DNA from: Syntrophaceae bacterium
GTDB lineage: Bacteria > Desulfobacterota > Syntrophia > Syntrophales > UBA2192
Length of the DNA stretch: 64,000 nucleotides
Reading direction: 5' to 3'
Assembly (NCBI GenBank): GCA_013177795.1
Contig: JABLXY010000003.1
Span: forward strand, 599,244 to 663,243
The stretch's first letter is position 1, and the number at the start of each line of letters is the position of its first letter. Under the pieces are notes generated by a model. It was given only the letters and a program-made list of their open reading frames with translations, made no database searches and had not been told where the DNA came from. The translations under genes were made by a program, and so were the position numbers. Of this stretch, positions 37,226 to 46,316 are shown one piece after another.

Positions 37226-39253
37226 ATGGAATCGATCCGTCCGCTGGATGCCATCTTCAAGCCGGCGAGCGTGGCCCTCATCGGCGCCTCGAGCACGCCC
37301 GGAAAGCTCAGCTACGACATCCTCTACAACCTCATCCACGCCGGCTTCACGGGGCCCATCTATCCCGTCAACCCCAAGGCCGACGAGATCCTGGGGCTCA
37401 AGGCCTATCCGTCGATCGGGGCGACCCCGACGCCCGCGGACATGGCCGTCGTCGTCATCCCCGCCCGGATGGTCGTGGGGGCCATCGAGGAGTGCGGCAA
37501 GGCCGGCGTGAAGTCCGCCGTGGTCGTCACCGGGGGGTTTGCCGAGGCGGGCGCGGAGGGGGAAAAGCTCCAGGCCCAGCTGGCGAAGGCGGGCCGGGAG
37601 CACGGCGTGCGGCTCATCGGGCCCAACTGCCAGGGGGTGAACATCCCCTACAGCAGCCTCTGCGCATCCTGGCCGCTCATCACGACGAGAGGGCGCATCG
37701 CCTTCATCTCCCAGAGCGGCACCGTCGGCGCGGCCCTCATCGACTGGGCGAGCGTTGAGCACCTGGGGTTCAGCGGCTTCGTCAGCCTCGGCAACCGGGC
37801 CGACGTGGACGAGTCGGACTGCATCCACTACTTCAACGACGACCCCAACACGAGGGTCATCGCCTGCTACATCGAGGGCGTGAAGCGCCCCGCCGCCTTC
37901 GTCGAGGCGCTGAGGCAGGCCTCCAAGCCCGTCGTCATCCTCAAGTCGGGCCGCACGGCAAGGGGCCGCGTAGCCGCCGAGAGCCACACGAAGTCCCTGG
38001 CGGGAAGCGACGAGGTCTACCAGGCCATTTTCAAAAAATACAACGTCTGCCGCGCCGACAACCTCGAGGAGCTCTATGATTTCGCCAAGGGCCTGGCGTA
38101 CCTGGACCGGCCGGCGGGCAAGCGGCTCCTGTTCATCTCGAGCTCCGGCGGCGCCGCGATCCTGGGCATCGACGAGGCCGAGAAGTACGGCTTCGAGGTC
38201 CCCTTCCCGCCGGAGGAGCTCAAGGCGCGGCTCCGGGCGTTTCTGCCCGCGCACTGCGGCCTCACGAACCCCATCGACCTGACGGGCGACGCCATCACGG
38301 ACCCCAGCCTGTACTCGAAGACGATCGCCGAGGCGAAGTCCGACTACGACACGAGCGTGGTGATCTTCGGCGACCCCGTCCACGGCGCCTCGGACATCGT
38401 GACGGGCAAGGGCGAGCTCGTCGTGTTCTGCGGGGGGGCCGAGGTCGAGCGCGAGGAGGCCCTCAAGATGCACGAGAAGGGCATCCCCGTCTACCCCACG
38501 CCGGAGCGGGGCGTGCGGGCCCTGGCCCAGTTCTTCGCCCACGAGGAGGCGGTGCCCAGGGCGCCCGAGCCGCACGGGAAGGCGGACGACGCGGGGCCGA
38601 GGCTCCGGCTCATGCCCGCGCCGGCGGCGGTGCGCCTGCTGCGCTCCTACCGGATCCCGGCCGTCACGGCGGCCCCCGCGAAGAGCGCGGCCGAGGCGGT
38701 CAGGCTTGCCAGGCGGTTCACCCGGCCCGTGGCCCTCAAGGTCGTCTCGCCCGACATCTCCCACAAGACGGACGTGGGGGGCGTCGCGCTCGGCATCCCG
38801 CCCTCGGGCGTCCGGAAGGCCTGGGACGCCATGATGGCAGCGGTCCGCAAGAAGGCACCCGGCGCCCGGATCGACGGGGTCACGCTCTCGCCCATGGCGG
38901 CGCCCGGCGGCGTCGAGGTCATCCTCGGCATCGCCCGCGACCCGCAGTACGGGGCGACGATGCTGTTCGGCCTCGGCGGAATCTTCGCGGAGATCTACAA
39001 GGACGTGCAGCTGTGCCTGCTGCCGGCCTCGCCCGGCGATTTCGAGAGGATGATCCGGGGGATCAAGGGATACCCGATCCTGGCGGGGGCGCGGGGCAGG
39101 GCCCCGAGGGACATTGCGGCCCTCGTCGACGTGATGGGCAGGCTCGCGAGGATCGCCGACGACTACCCGGGGTTCGACCAGATCGATCTCAACCCGGTCA
39201 TCGTCTACGAGAAGGGCGTCTCCGTGGTGGACTACCGGATCCTGCACAAGTGA
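37226..39253 (+). CDS. ADP-forming acyl-CoA/acetyl-CoA synthetase (fused alpha-beta)
   Basis: 675 residues, ATG after AAAGGAGGACCT. Domain order: CoA-binding (ALIGASSTPGKLSYDIL), two succinyl-CoA-ligase-like parts with the phospho-His region AAESHTKSLAGSDEVY (His about 254), then a C-terminal ATP-grasp domain (VALKVVSPDISHKTDVGG, LFGLGGIFAEIYKDV). The enzyme interconverts acyl-CoA + ADP + Pi with acid + CoA + ATP, giving substrate-level energy. This is a typical enzyme of fermenting or syntrophic anaerobes. Confidence 0.93.
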   Translation: MESIRPLDAIFKPASVALIGASSTPGKLSYDILYNLIHAGFTGPIYPVNPKADEILGLKAYPSIGATPTPADMAVVVIPARMVVGAIEECGKAGVKSAVVVTGGFAEAGAEGEKLQAQLAKAGREHGVRLIGPNCQGVNIPYSSLCASWPLITTRGRIAFISQSGTVGAALIDWASVEHLGFSGFVSLGNRADVDESDCIHYFNDDPNTRVIACYIEGVKRPAAFVEALRQASKPVVILKSGRTARGRVAAESHTKSLAGSDEVYQAIFKKYNVCRADNLEELYDFAKGLAYLDRPAGKRLLFISSSGGAAILGIDEAEKYGFEVPFPPEELKARLRAFLPAHCGLTNPIDLTGDAITDPSLYSKTIAEAKSDYDTSVVIFGDPVHGASDIVTGKGELVVFCGGAEVEREEALKMHEKGIPVYPTPERGVRALAQFFAHEEAVPRAPEPHGKADDAGPRLRLMPAPAAVRLLRSYRIPAVTAAPAKSAAEAVRLARRFTRPVALKVVSPDISHKTDVGGVALGIPPSGVRKAWDAMMAAVRKKAPGARIDGVTLSPMAAPGGVEVILGIARDPQYGATMLFGLGGIFAEIYKDVQLCLLPASPGDFERMIRGIKGYPILAGARGRAPRDIAALVDVMGRLARIADDYPGFDQIDLNPVIVYEKGVSVVDYRILHK

Positions 39254-39363
39254 GGCGTGTGCATCACGGCGCGCCGCGGGCCCGGCTGGGGACGGGGTTC
39301 TCGATAGAAGAAACACATTCTCCCCCGGCGGGATAGGCAATCCCAAGTTTCCCTCTCCCTTGG

Positions 39364-41087
39364 GAGGCTGTGTCGCAATAGGGAGTAGGGGCTGAGTTCT
39401 TTGACAAAAAAATATCCGTAACGCACCTCGAAGGATCGCCAACCCCGGCCCGGTGTGCTAGAGTGCTCCGCGAAAGGAGATGCGCTCATGCCTATCGAAC
39501 CGGCGACCGTCTGCAACTGGGGCTGCTGCCCGCCAGCATCGAGGACTACGTGTCCCCCGAGGACCCGGTACGGGCCTACGATGCCTTCGTGGAGGCCTTG
39601 GATCTGCCGCAACTGGGCATCGAGGTGGACCCCAACCAGGTCGGCAACGCCGCCTACGATCCGCGCGCGATGCTCAAGCTGCTGGTCTACGGCTACTCCT
39701 ACGGGGTACGCAGTTCCCGCAAGCTCGAACGGGAGTGCCACCACAACCTGGCCTTTGTGTGGCTGATGGCCGGGCTGAGGCCCGACCACAAGACCATCGC
39801 GGAGTTTAGGCGCAACCACAAGGCGGCCCTCAAGCAGGTGCTCCGGCACTGCGCCCGGCTCTGCATCAAGCTCGACCTAATCGCGGGCAACGTGCTGTTT
39901 GTCGACGGCACAAAGATCCGGGCCAATGCCTCACGCTACCGCAGCCATGACCGGGCCTGGTACGAGAAGAAGCTGGCCGATCTGGATCGGCGCATCGAGC
40001 AGCTGTTGCAGGACTGCGAGGCCATCGACCGCCGGGAGCGGCACATGGACTCGTACGTGGCGATGCGAAAGGACCTTGCCCAGACGAACACGCTCAAGGA
40101 CCGGGTCCAGGAGGCCCTGCGGGGCTTCGAGGGAGGCAGCCACCGGCACGTCAACCTCACCGACCCGGACTGCGCCCTGATGAAGAGCGTCCAGGGCAGC
40201 CACGCGGCCTACAACGTCCAGTTGGTGGTGGATGACAAGCAGGGGCTTCTGCTGCAGGCCGATGCCGTCGAAGAGACCAGTGATGTCAACCAGTTCGCCC
40301 GGCAGATCGAGGCCGCCAACGCGCTGCTGGAGAGTCCCTGCGAGACGGCCTGCGCCGATGCCGGCTATGCCGACACGGCGGAGCTCGAGAAGATCGACCG
40401 CCAGGGGATCCGAGTGATCGTGCCTTCACAGCGGCAGGCGAGGAAAGAGCCGGAAAAGCCGTTCAGCAAAAGCCATTTTGCGTATGACCCAGAGCAAGAT
40501 GACTACAGCTGCCCTGAAGGTCACAGGCTCCGGTATGAATCGACGGAAAAACGCACGGGCAAGCGGCACTACGTGATCACCGACGCGGCCATCTGCCACG
40601 CGTGCCGGCACTACGGGAGCTGCACCCAGGCGCGCAGGGGGCGCAAGATCATCCGGCTGCCCAACGAAGAGGTTAAGCTCAGGCTGGAGGCCCAGTACGA
40701 GGAGGCCGCCTCGCAGGCCGTCTACGAGAGGCGCAAAACCCGGGCCGAGCATCCCTTCGGGCACATCAAGCGCAACCTCAAGGTCGATGCCTTCCTGCTA
40801 CGGGGGCTCGAGGGGGCGCGAGCCGAGGTCTCGATGCTGGCCAGTTGCTTCAATGTGGCTCGCCTGATCTCGCTGCTCGGGGTCAACGGGCTCATCGAGA
40901 GGCTCCGGGCCCTCGGAAGGCCCTGCTTCGCACCGGCATGAGGCTCAACGGCGCTCTTCAAGGGCCCTGAACCATCAAAACCTGCCCGACAGACCGTGCG
41001 CGGATAGACGTTACGGATATTTTGTTGTCAAAGAACGGGTAAACAACTCGTCCCTCGTCCCTTCTTGACTGTTGCGACACAGCCTCT
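39364..41087 (+). mobile_element. IS1182-family insertion sequence
   Basis: Terminal inverted repeats GAGGCTGTGTCGCAA lie at 39364-39378 and, inverted, at 41073-41087. A second, inner inverted match (TTCTTTGACAA...ATATCCGTAACG) brackets the transposase. The length of about 1.72 kb is right for the family. A 3-bp TGG on both sides could be a target duplication, but this is weak. Confidence 0.85.
39463..40941 (+). CDS. IS1182-family transposase
   Basis: 492 residues if started at GTG 39463. The N-terminal DUF772 part reads LGLLPASIEDYVSPEDPVRA; the DDE core follows with VLFVDGTKIRANASRYRS, NVQLVVDDKQGLLLQADAVE and ETACADAGYADTAELEK, then a zinc-ribbon ICHACRHYGSC and RRKTRAEHPFGHIKRNLKVD. The expected ATG with a good AGGAG site (39488) is one base out of frame with this coding frame, so translation may be impaired or must use the GTG. 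Confidence 0.88.
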   Translation: MLRERRCAHAYRTGDRLQLGLLPASIEDYVSPEDPVRAYDAFVEALDLPQLGIEVDPNQVGNAAYDPRAMLKLLVYGYSYGVRSSRKLERECHHNLAFVWLMAGLRPDHKTIAEFRRNHKAALKQVLRHCARLCIKLDLIAGNVLFVDGTKIRANASRYRSHDRAWYEKKLADLDRRIEQLLQDCEAIDRRERHMDSYVAMRKDLAQTNTLKDRVQEALRGFEGGSHRHVNLTDPDCALMKSVQGSHAAYNVQLVVDDKQGLLLQADAVEETSDVNQFARQIEAANALLESPCETACADAGYADTAELEKIDRQGIRVIVPSQRQARKEPEKPFSKSHFAYDPEQDDYSCPEGHRLRYESTEKRTGKRHYVITDAAICHACRHYGSCTQARRGRKIIRLPNEEVKLRLEAQYEEAASQAVYERRKTRAEHPFGHIKRNLKVDAFLLRGLEGARAEVSMLASCFNVARLISLLGVNGLIERLRALGRPCFAPA

Positions 41088-41345
41088 GGCGGGAGAGGGT
41101 GAGGGGGCCTGAACGCACTCACCCTCCCCTTGATCCCCTCCCGTCGAGGGAGGGGAACCGAGAAGGCTGTTCAGCAGGAGCAGCCGGCCCCGGCTTCATC
41201 CTGGGTTGCCGGTGGGAGAGGCATCGCCGCGGGTGCGGGGAGGACAGAGGGGGAAGAACCCTCCGGCTGTGGCATACATCCCGTGATGCCCCTCCATGCG
41301 AGGGGCATCGCTTTGTCAGGGCAGAAAAACGGAGCGGTAATCGGC

Positions 41346-41693
41346 ATGGCGGAAACGAAGAAACGCAAAACGACGGGAGGCAGGGCGAAGGCCCCGACGG
41401 GCAAGCAACGGGCGAAGAAGCCCGTCGTCAGCCGGCAGGACGCCTTGCAGATCGCCCAGGCCTACCTGGCGGACAAGGGCGCCTTTTCCATCATCGGCAT
41501 CGACGACCGGGTCCGGGAGGAGTTCGAGGCCTACTTCGCCGCCAACGAGCAGCTGGCGGCTTCGCTTGCGGACTGCTGGATCGTCGAGTGCGGCGTCGAC
41601 CCCTTCCTGGTCGTCGACGGCGGCACGATGCTCATCGGCGTCTCGAAGACGACGGGCGACATCGTCTACGCGGGCATCCTGAGCGTGGCGTGA
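41346..41693 (+). CDS. Hypothetical small protein
   Basis: 115 residues from ATG 41346 (MAETKKRKTTGG). A basic, disordered 30-residue lead is followed by a compact alpha/beta domain: SRQDALQIAQAYLADKG, ADCWIVECGVDPFLVVDGGT and MLIGVSKTTGDIVYAG. This pattern resembles small YrhB/immunity-like domains (DALQIAQ...W.V), but I cannot name a family with confidence. It stands alone downstream of the IS. Confidence 0.55.
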   Translation: MAETKKRKTTGGRAKAPTGKQRAKKPVVSRQDALQIAQAYLADKGAFSIIGIDDRVREEFEAYFAANEQLAASLADCWIVECGVDPFLVVDGGTMLIGVSKTTGDIVYAGILSVA

Positions 41694-41849
41694 TGCGGAG
41701 AAGAGCCTGTCCGCCGGAAAAGGTCAGCATGCGTTGATTGAACGCGACGCCAGAGGGGGAAAGGCAGCACGCGGGACTCTTTCTGAATCACCCCGGGGTA
41801 TCCGCCTCGAGGCCGATCCGGGCGTGAACGGTGACGGCGCCGCGCTCCG

Positions 41850-42248
41850 TCACGGAGCGATGCGGAAGCCCTGTTCCTTGAAATGGCCGTCGAAGGTCAA
41901 GGCCGCGCCGATCCCGTGGCGCCGCATGATCTCGAAGCTGACGCAGTCGACGAGGCTGAGCCTTCGCCGTGAAGCGACGAGCAGGGCGGCCATTCCCAGC
42001 CGATGCAGATCGCCCGTGACGAATTCCACGTGGAGGATGGGGACCACCGCATCCTCGAAGGCCCGCACGGCCTCCAGACCGAGGCGGCTCTGGAGAAGCG
42101 CAACCGTCTCCACGAGGACGTAGCTGCTTGTCACCGCCGTTGTTCCGCTCTCCAGGATGTCGGTCCATCCTCTACGCGCCGCGGCGTGGTTGTCGTCGTC
42201 CCGGTCGAGGAGGGCGTACAAGGCCGACGTGTCGACAAAGACCCTCAT
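41850..42248 (-). CDS. vapC: PIN-domain ribonuclease toxin (VapC-like)
   Basis: 132 residues. PIN signature MRVFVDTSALYALLDRDD with the first Asp at residue 6, a central Glu in YVLVETVALL (about 46), and the C-terminal LSLVDCVSFEIMRRHGI acidic site. VapC toxins cut tRNA or rRNA and are held by the partner antitoxin. The start overlaps the antitoxin stop by four bases, the usual TA arrangement. Confidence 0.88.
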   Translation of the reverse strand: MRVFVDTSALYALLDRDDDNHAAARRGWTDILESGTTAVTSSYVLVETVALLQSRLGLEAVRAFEDAVVPILHVEFVTGDLHRLGMAALLVASRRRLSLVDCVSFEIMRRHGIGAALTFDGHFKEQGFRIAP

Positions 42249-42493
42249 CGGTCGAAGGCCTCCGCCAGGTAGGCATCGTGCCGCTTCGAGACGTCGTGCT
42301 TTCCGGACCTGAATTTTCCGATGACATCCATGGCCCGCTTTTTCCTCTCGTCGGCGGGCATCATGACGCCCGAGCTGATCACCCCGTCGACGGCACGCCG
42401 GATGACTTCGGCCATGGATTCCCCGCGGGCGGCTGCGATTTCCTTCAGCGCGCGGGCCTGCTCTTCCGTCAGTTGAATCTGCGTTCTGACCAT
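42245..42493 (-). CDS. vapB: Ribbon-helix-helix antitoxin (VapB-like)
   Basis: 82 residues from ATG 42493; the frame upstream runs through the operator and is unlikely to be translated. The N-terminus MVRTQIQLTEEQARALKEIA is a CopG/Arc-type ribbon-helix-helix, followed by a toxin-binding tail (DVIGKFRSGKHDVSKRHDAY). It binds VapC and should repress its own promoter. Confidence 0.85.
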   Translation of the reverse strand: MVRTQIQLTEEQARALKEIAAARGESMAEVIRRAVDGVISSGVMMPADERKKRAMDVIGKFRSGKHDVSKRHDAYLAEAFDR

Positions 42494-42507
42494 GGTGATA
42501 CCTGCGA

Positions 42508-42533
42508 TTACATATTTATTGTAATGATTACAC
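42508..42533. promoter_or_regulatory. Inverted-repeat operator of the vapBC pair
   Basis: attaca (42508-42513) pairs with tgtaat (42521-42526), and the latter also pairs with attaca at 42528-42533 (TGTAATGATTACA). These overlapping repeats stand 15 bases upstream of vapB in an AT-rich pocket, as expected for antitoxin binding. Confidence 0.6.
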
Positions 42534-42734
42534 ATTGGGGGCTTTCCGTCAAGGCATGTTGTGGCTCAGCCGCTGCTTTGTTTCGTACGGGGGAAGAATT
42601 TGATCGCTGTCCCGGACCGATTCGCGGACCGTCTGCACAAGGGGATATGGGAGGGTACGGGCGCGCAAGGGGCGCAGCGCGACGGCTTCAGCGCGGGATC
42701 CGGGGATGGGGTTCGGCGGTGACGGATCGAAGGG

Positions 42735-43130
42735 TCACGTCCCCGCGTGTCGCAGCTCCTCGAGGCCCGAGAACGCGACGAGGACCCCCTCGCCCCTGAA
42801 GGGGAAGCCCATGGCCTTCTCGTCGTGCAGGCGGGTTGCATCGGCGTGGCTGACCCGCAGGCCGGCGAAATAGCACTGCGCGTTGTGCCGCGCGGCGTGC
42901 TCCAGGCAGCGCCGGACGACCTCGTCGTTCTCCACGGCCCCCCGGTTGGGGTGCCGGGCCGTCCGGACGAGCACGTGCCCCAGAGTGCCGTTGCGCCGGG
43001 CGACGATCTGGGGGTTGACCTTGGGGTTGACGTTGACGTCCAGGATGACCCAGCCGTCCTGCTGCAGCTCCTCGCGGACGATGTGGACGCCCAGCCTGTG
43101 AATCTCGGCCTCGGTCAGCGCTTCCCGCAT
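42735..43130 (-). CDS. Hypothetical protein
   Basis: 131 residues; ATG 43130 follows GAGGAGG at seven bases, a strong site. Sequence blocks: IVREELQQDGWVILDVNVNP, RNGTLGHVLVRTARHPNRGA, HNAQCYFAGLRVSHADATRL and ekamgf-type end FPFRGEGVLVAFSGLEEL. It looks like a small alpha/beta cytosolic domain (possibly nuclease-like or Na+/H+ dehydrogenase accessory), but no family is recognised. Divergent from the isochorismatase gene. Confidence 0.6.
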   Translation of the reverse strand: MREALTEAEIHRLGVHIVREELQQDGWVILDVNVNPKVNPQIVARRNGTLGHVLVRTARHPNRGAVENDEVVRRCLEHAARHNAQCYFAGLRVSHADATRLHDEKAMGFPFRGEGVLVAFSGLEELRHAGT

Positions 43131-43276
43131 ATTGCAACCTCCTCGATACTCTCCTATATCGGCTCCGGGGCCGGCGAGGTTGAGCCCGGCCGGGCGGCCC
43201 CCCCTCTTTTTCCGTGCTTAAACAGGGGCGTTTTGCTACAGTGCACATCAATGACCCTTGCTGGACGGGATACCCC

Positions 43277-43843
43277 ATGAAACCGGCCGTCGTGATCGTC
43301 GATATGCTCAGGGACACCCTCGAGGGCGCCCACCCCATGCCGATCAAGGAGCTGGGCCGTGCCATCGTGCCCGCCATCAACCGCCTCACCGGCTTTGCCC
43401 GGGAGCGATCGATTCCCGTGATCTTCTCCATGGACAGCTTCCTGCCCGGGGACTTCATCTTTCAGGGCAGGATGAAGCACCACTCGATCCGGGGGACCAA
43501 GGGGGCCGAGGTCACGGACCTGCTCACGCAGGCCGGCACGGACTTCTATTCGCCCAAGCGGCGGTTCAGCGCGTTCTACAAGACGGACCTGGACCAGACG
43601 CTGCGCCTCTGCGGCGTCGACACGGTCGCGCTCTGCGGGATCGCCACCCACTGGTGCGTGCTGTCCTCGGCCTTCGACGCCCTGTCGAACGACTTCCGGG
43701 TGGTCATCCTCGAGGACTGCTGCGCGAGCTTCAACCGCGAGATGCACGAGAGCTGCCTCGCGATCTACCGCAGAAACCCCCTCGAGCCGCTCCTGCGGGT
43801 GATGACGCTCGAGGCGTTCCTGGCGGAGGTGGCGGGGACGTGA
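43277..43843 (+). CDS. Isochorismatase-family cysteine hydrolase
   Basis: 188 residues from ATG 43277. The catalytic triad of the family is visible: Asp in VVIVDMLRDTL (about 10), Lys in RRFSAFYKTDLD (about 101), and Cys in LCGIATHWCVLSSAF (about 123). The family includes nicotinamidases and N-carbamoylsarcosine amidases; the substrate cannot be told here. The stop overlaps the next gene start (GTGA). Confidence 0.9.
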   Translation: MKPAVVIVDMLRDTLEGAHPMPIKELGRAIVPAINRLTGFARERSIPVIFSMDSFLPGDFIFQGRMKHHSIRGTKGAEVTDLLTQAGTDFYSPKRRFSAFYKTDLDQTLRLCGVDTVALCGIATHWCVLSSAFDALSNDFRVVILEDCCASFNREMHESCLAIYRRNPLEPLLRVMTLEAFLAEVAGT

Positions 43844-44217
43844 GGAAGCTGAGTGCCAGGGAGTTCGACCGGGCCGTCCAGCGGGCGATCCGCCGCATCC
43901 CGCCGCAGATCCGGAGGCACCTGGACAACATGGTCATCTCCGTGCAGAAGCGGCCCTCGCCGGAACTGCTCGAGGAGATGGGCCTGCCGCCCGACGAGCC
44001 TCTCCTGGGGGTCTACACGGGCGCCTCCCTGATGGAGCGCTCCCACTTCGACATGCTGCAGTACCCGGACACGATCCAGATCTTCCAGGAGCCCCTCGAG
44101 GAGATGTGCGAAACGATGGATGAGCTCGAGGAGGAGATCGAGATCACCGTGGTCCACGAGGTGGCGCACTTCATCGGGATGACCGAGGAGGAGCTGGCCG
44201 AGCTGGGCTATGAATAA
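43840..44217 (+). CDS. Zincin-like metallopeptidase family protein
   Basis: 125 residues from GTG 43840, overlapping the isochorismatase stop. The C-terminal motif VVHEVAHFIGMTEEEL is an HExxH zinc site with a downstream Glu; upstream is a conserved YPDTIQIFQEPLEE block. This is the small metallopeptidase family often annotated DUF1025. Activity on real substrates is not established for most members. Confidence 0.88.
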   Translation: MRKLSAREFDRAVQRAIRRIPPQIRRHLDNMVISVQKRPSPELLEEMGLPPDEPLLGVYTGASLMERSHFDMLQYPDTIQIFQEPLEEMCETMDELEEEIEITVVHEVAHFIGMTEEELAELGYE

Positions 44218-44323
44218 GCAGGTCACAGGGTAAAGGGGTTGAGGGGACGAGCAGGGGGGTAGCAGGACCCCGAGGAAGCGGCCGGTGACGGGCCGCCCGG
44301 TTTTGCGGGGTGCGGTGAAGGGC

Positions 44324-45301
44324 ATGTACGGCACAATCAAGAACGTGGCGCTCGCGGTGAGCGCCGTCATCCTGTTCTTCTTCGTCCTGTTCGTCGTCAA
44401 CCAGACGGCGCAGGCGGTGGCGCTTGCCGACCGGGTGAGCCCGGCCTTCGGGACGGCCGTACTGTGGTTCCTGATCGGCCTCTACGCCGCGTTGGTCCTC
44501 GCCGCCGCGGCCTTTTTCCTGCGGCTCCCCAAGCCCCTCGTGCCCCCCGGGTCCGAGGCGGAGCCGGAATTCTCCCGCTACCTGGACGCCCTCCGGAAGC
44601 GCCTGGCCGCCAACCCCCGCCTCAGGGGCCATGACCTGTCGGACCGCGCAGGGATCGAGCGGGCCCTGGAGGCGCTCGGCAGGGAGTGCGACGCCGTCAT
44701 CCGCGACAGCGCCGCCGCCGTGTTCGTCAGCACGGCCATCTCCCAGAGCGGCCGGCTCGACACGCTGTTCGTCCTGACGGCCCACGTCCGGATGGTCTGG
44801 CGCATCGCCTCGATCTACGCTCAGCGCCCGGCGCTGCGGGAACTCCTGCACCTCTATGCGAACGTGGCCGCCACGGCCTTCGTGGCGGGGGAGCTCGACG
44901 AGGCGGAGATCGGCGAGCAGATCGAGCCGATCCTCTCGTCGGCGCTCGGCGCCGTGAGCCTCTCCGTGCCGGGCATGCAGGCCGCCGCGTCCATCGTCGT
45001 CACCTCGATCCTGACGGGGGCCGCCAATGCCTTTCTCACGCTGCGCGTGGGGATCATCGCGAGGCGCTGGTGCGGCAGCCTCGTCGTCGCCGACCGCCGG
45101 ACGCTGCGCCGGTCGGCCACCGCCGAGGCGGCGAAACTGCTGGGCCAGGTCGTCAAGAACGGCACGGCGCGCATCTCGCGGGCCCTCTGGGCGGCCTCGA
45201 AGGGCAAGGTGGGCGGGGCGTTCTCGGGGCTCACGGGCCTGGCCCGCGACATCAAGGACTCCCTCCTGGGCCTGCTGAAGATCAGGAAGGACGACGAGTG
45301 A
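44324..45301 (+). CDS. DUF697-type membrane protein
   Basis: 325 residues from ATG 44324 with GAAGGGC upstream; a GTG at 44285 is an alternative. Two N-terminal membrane helices (ALAVSAVILFFFVLFVV and VLWFLIGLYAALVLAAAAFF) precede a C-terminal DUF697/YcjF-like domain with DTLFVLTAHVRMVWRIASIY and LTLRVGIIARRWCG. Family members are associated with small GTPases or stress responses; here no GTPase is adjacent. It may be co-transcribed with the EamA gene 13 bp downstream. Confidence 0.75.
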   Translation: MYGTIKNVALAVSAVILFFFVLFVVNQTAQAVALADRVSPAFGTAVLWFLIGLYAALVLAAAAFFLRLPKPLVPPGSEAEPEFSRYLDALRKRLAANPRLRGHDLSDRAGIERALEALGRECDAVIRDSAAAVFVSTAISQSGRLDTLFVLTAHVRMVWRIASIYAQRPALRELLHLYANVAATAFVAGELDEAEIGEQIEPILSSALGAVSLSVPGMQAAASIVVTSILTGAANAFLTLRVGIIARRWCGSLVVADRRTLRRSATAEAAKLLGQVVKNGTARISRALWAASKGKVGGAFSGLTGLARDIKDSLLGLLKIRKDDE

Positions 45302-45314
45302 GGTCCGACGCGGC

Positions 45315-46235
45315 ATGGGGCTGAACAAGGGGAGTTCCGCCGCCGGCCCGGTCCTGGCCCTCGCCTGCATCTCCCTGGTGTGGGGCTACAACTGGGTCGT
45401 CATGAAGGAGACGCTGCGCTACGCGGGCCCCTTCGACTTCAACGCCCTGCGGATGGCCCTGGGCAGCGTGTTCCTCTTTGCCTTCATGGCCTGGAAGCGC
45501 GAGCCCCTGCGGCCGCCCTTTCCCGCCTGGACGGCCGTCCTCGGCCTCACCCAGACGGCCCTCGGGACGGGCCTCATCGTCTGGGCCCTCGAGACGGGAG
45601 GGGCCGGCAAGACCTCGATCCTCGTCTACACGATGCCCTTCTGGATCCTGCTGCTGGCCTGGCTCGTCCTGGACGAGAAGGTGCGCGGCGCCCTGTGGGC
45701 CCCCATCCTCCTGGCCTTCTGCGGGCTCATCTGCATCCTCGAGCCCTGGGCCCTCGGGGGCACGCCCCAGAGCAAGTTGCTCGCCGTGATCTCCGGGGTG
45801 TGCTGGGCCGCCGGCGCCGTCATTGTGAAACTCCTGCAGCGTCGCTACCGCAGGCTGGATCTCATCCGCCTCACCACGTGGCAGCTCATCTTCGGCGCCC
45901 TGCCGCTCATCCCCGTCGCTTTCCTGGTGCCGTCGCGGCCCATCGACTGGTCGCCCTACCTCGTCGGCTCGATCGCCTACAATGCGATCCTCGTCTGCGG
46001 CGTGGCCTTCCTGCTGTGGACCTACGTCATCAACCGCCTGCCGGCCGGTCTGGCGGGCCTGGGCACCCTGGCCGTCCCTGTCATCGGCATGACGGGCTCG
46101 AGGCTGCAGTTGGGCGAGCCGATCGGGTTCTGGGAGGGCTGGGGCATCGCCCTCATCGTGGCCGCCCTGGCGCTGCTGTCGGTCATCCGGCTGCGCGAGA
46201 GCCGGAAGGAGGACATCATCCCGGGGCAGGATTGA
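45315..46235 (+). CDS. EamA-family (DMT) transporter
   Basis: 306 residues with ten hydrophobic helices in two EamA halves. ALACISLVWGYNWVVMKETL is the typical first helix, and WMTYVINRL-type sequence with LAVPVIGMTGSRLQLGEP ends the second repeat. Members export metabolites such as amino acids or purines. The substrate is unknown. Confidence 0.9.
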   Translation: MGLNKGSSAAGPVLALACISLVWGYNWVVMKETLRYAGPFDFNALRMALGSVFLFAFMAWKREPLRPPFPAWTAVLGLTQTALGTGLIVWALETGGAGKTSILVYTMPFWILLLAWLVLDEKVRGALWAPILLAFCGLICILEPWALGGTPQSKLLAVISGVCWAAGAVIVKLLQRRYRRLDLIRLTTWQLIFGALPLIPVAFLVPSRPIDWSPYLVGSIAYNAILVCGVAFLLWTYVINRLPAGLAGLGTLAVPVIGMTGSRLQLGEPIGFWEGWGIALIVAALALLSVIRLRESRKEDIIPGQD

Positions 46236-46316
46236 GGGCAGGGGAGCCGGTGCGGGGCGGCCGTTCAAGGGCGCGGGCGGGATCGGCCCGGCGCGACAGC
46301 CCCGGGCGGCGGATCG

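Larger units (their letters stand above)
39351..41100. repeat. Extragenic palindrome split by the IS element
   Basis: ccctctccc (39351-39359) just left of the insertion sequence pairs with gggagaggg (41092-41100) just right of it. Joined, they would form a short hairpin typical of extragenic palindromes. The IS sits in its loop. Confidence 0.6.

Noticed and set aside
37196-39442. Minus-strand frame of 748 codons opposite the acyl-CoA synthetase
   Set aside because: Shadow of a conserved gene; no family features.
41088-41165. CRISPR-like repeats in the G/C-tract sequence right of the IS
   Set aside because: Only short palindromic arms; no regularly spaced identical repeats and no cas genes in the window.
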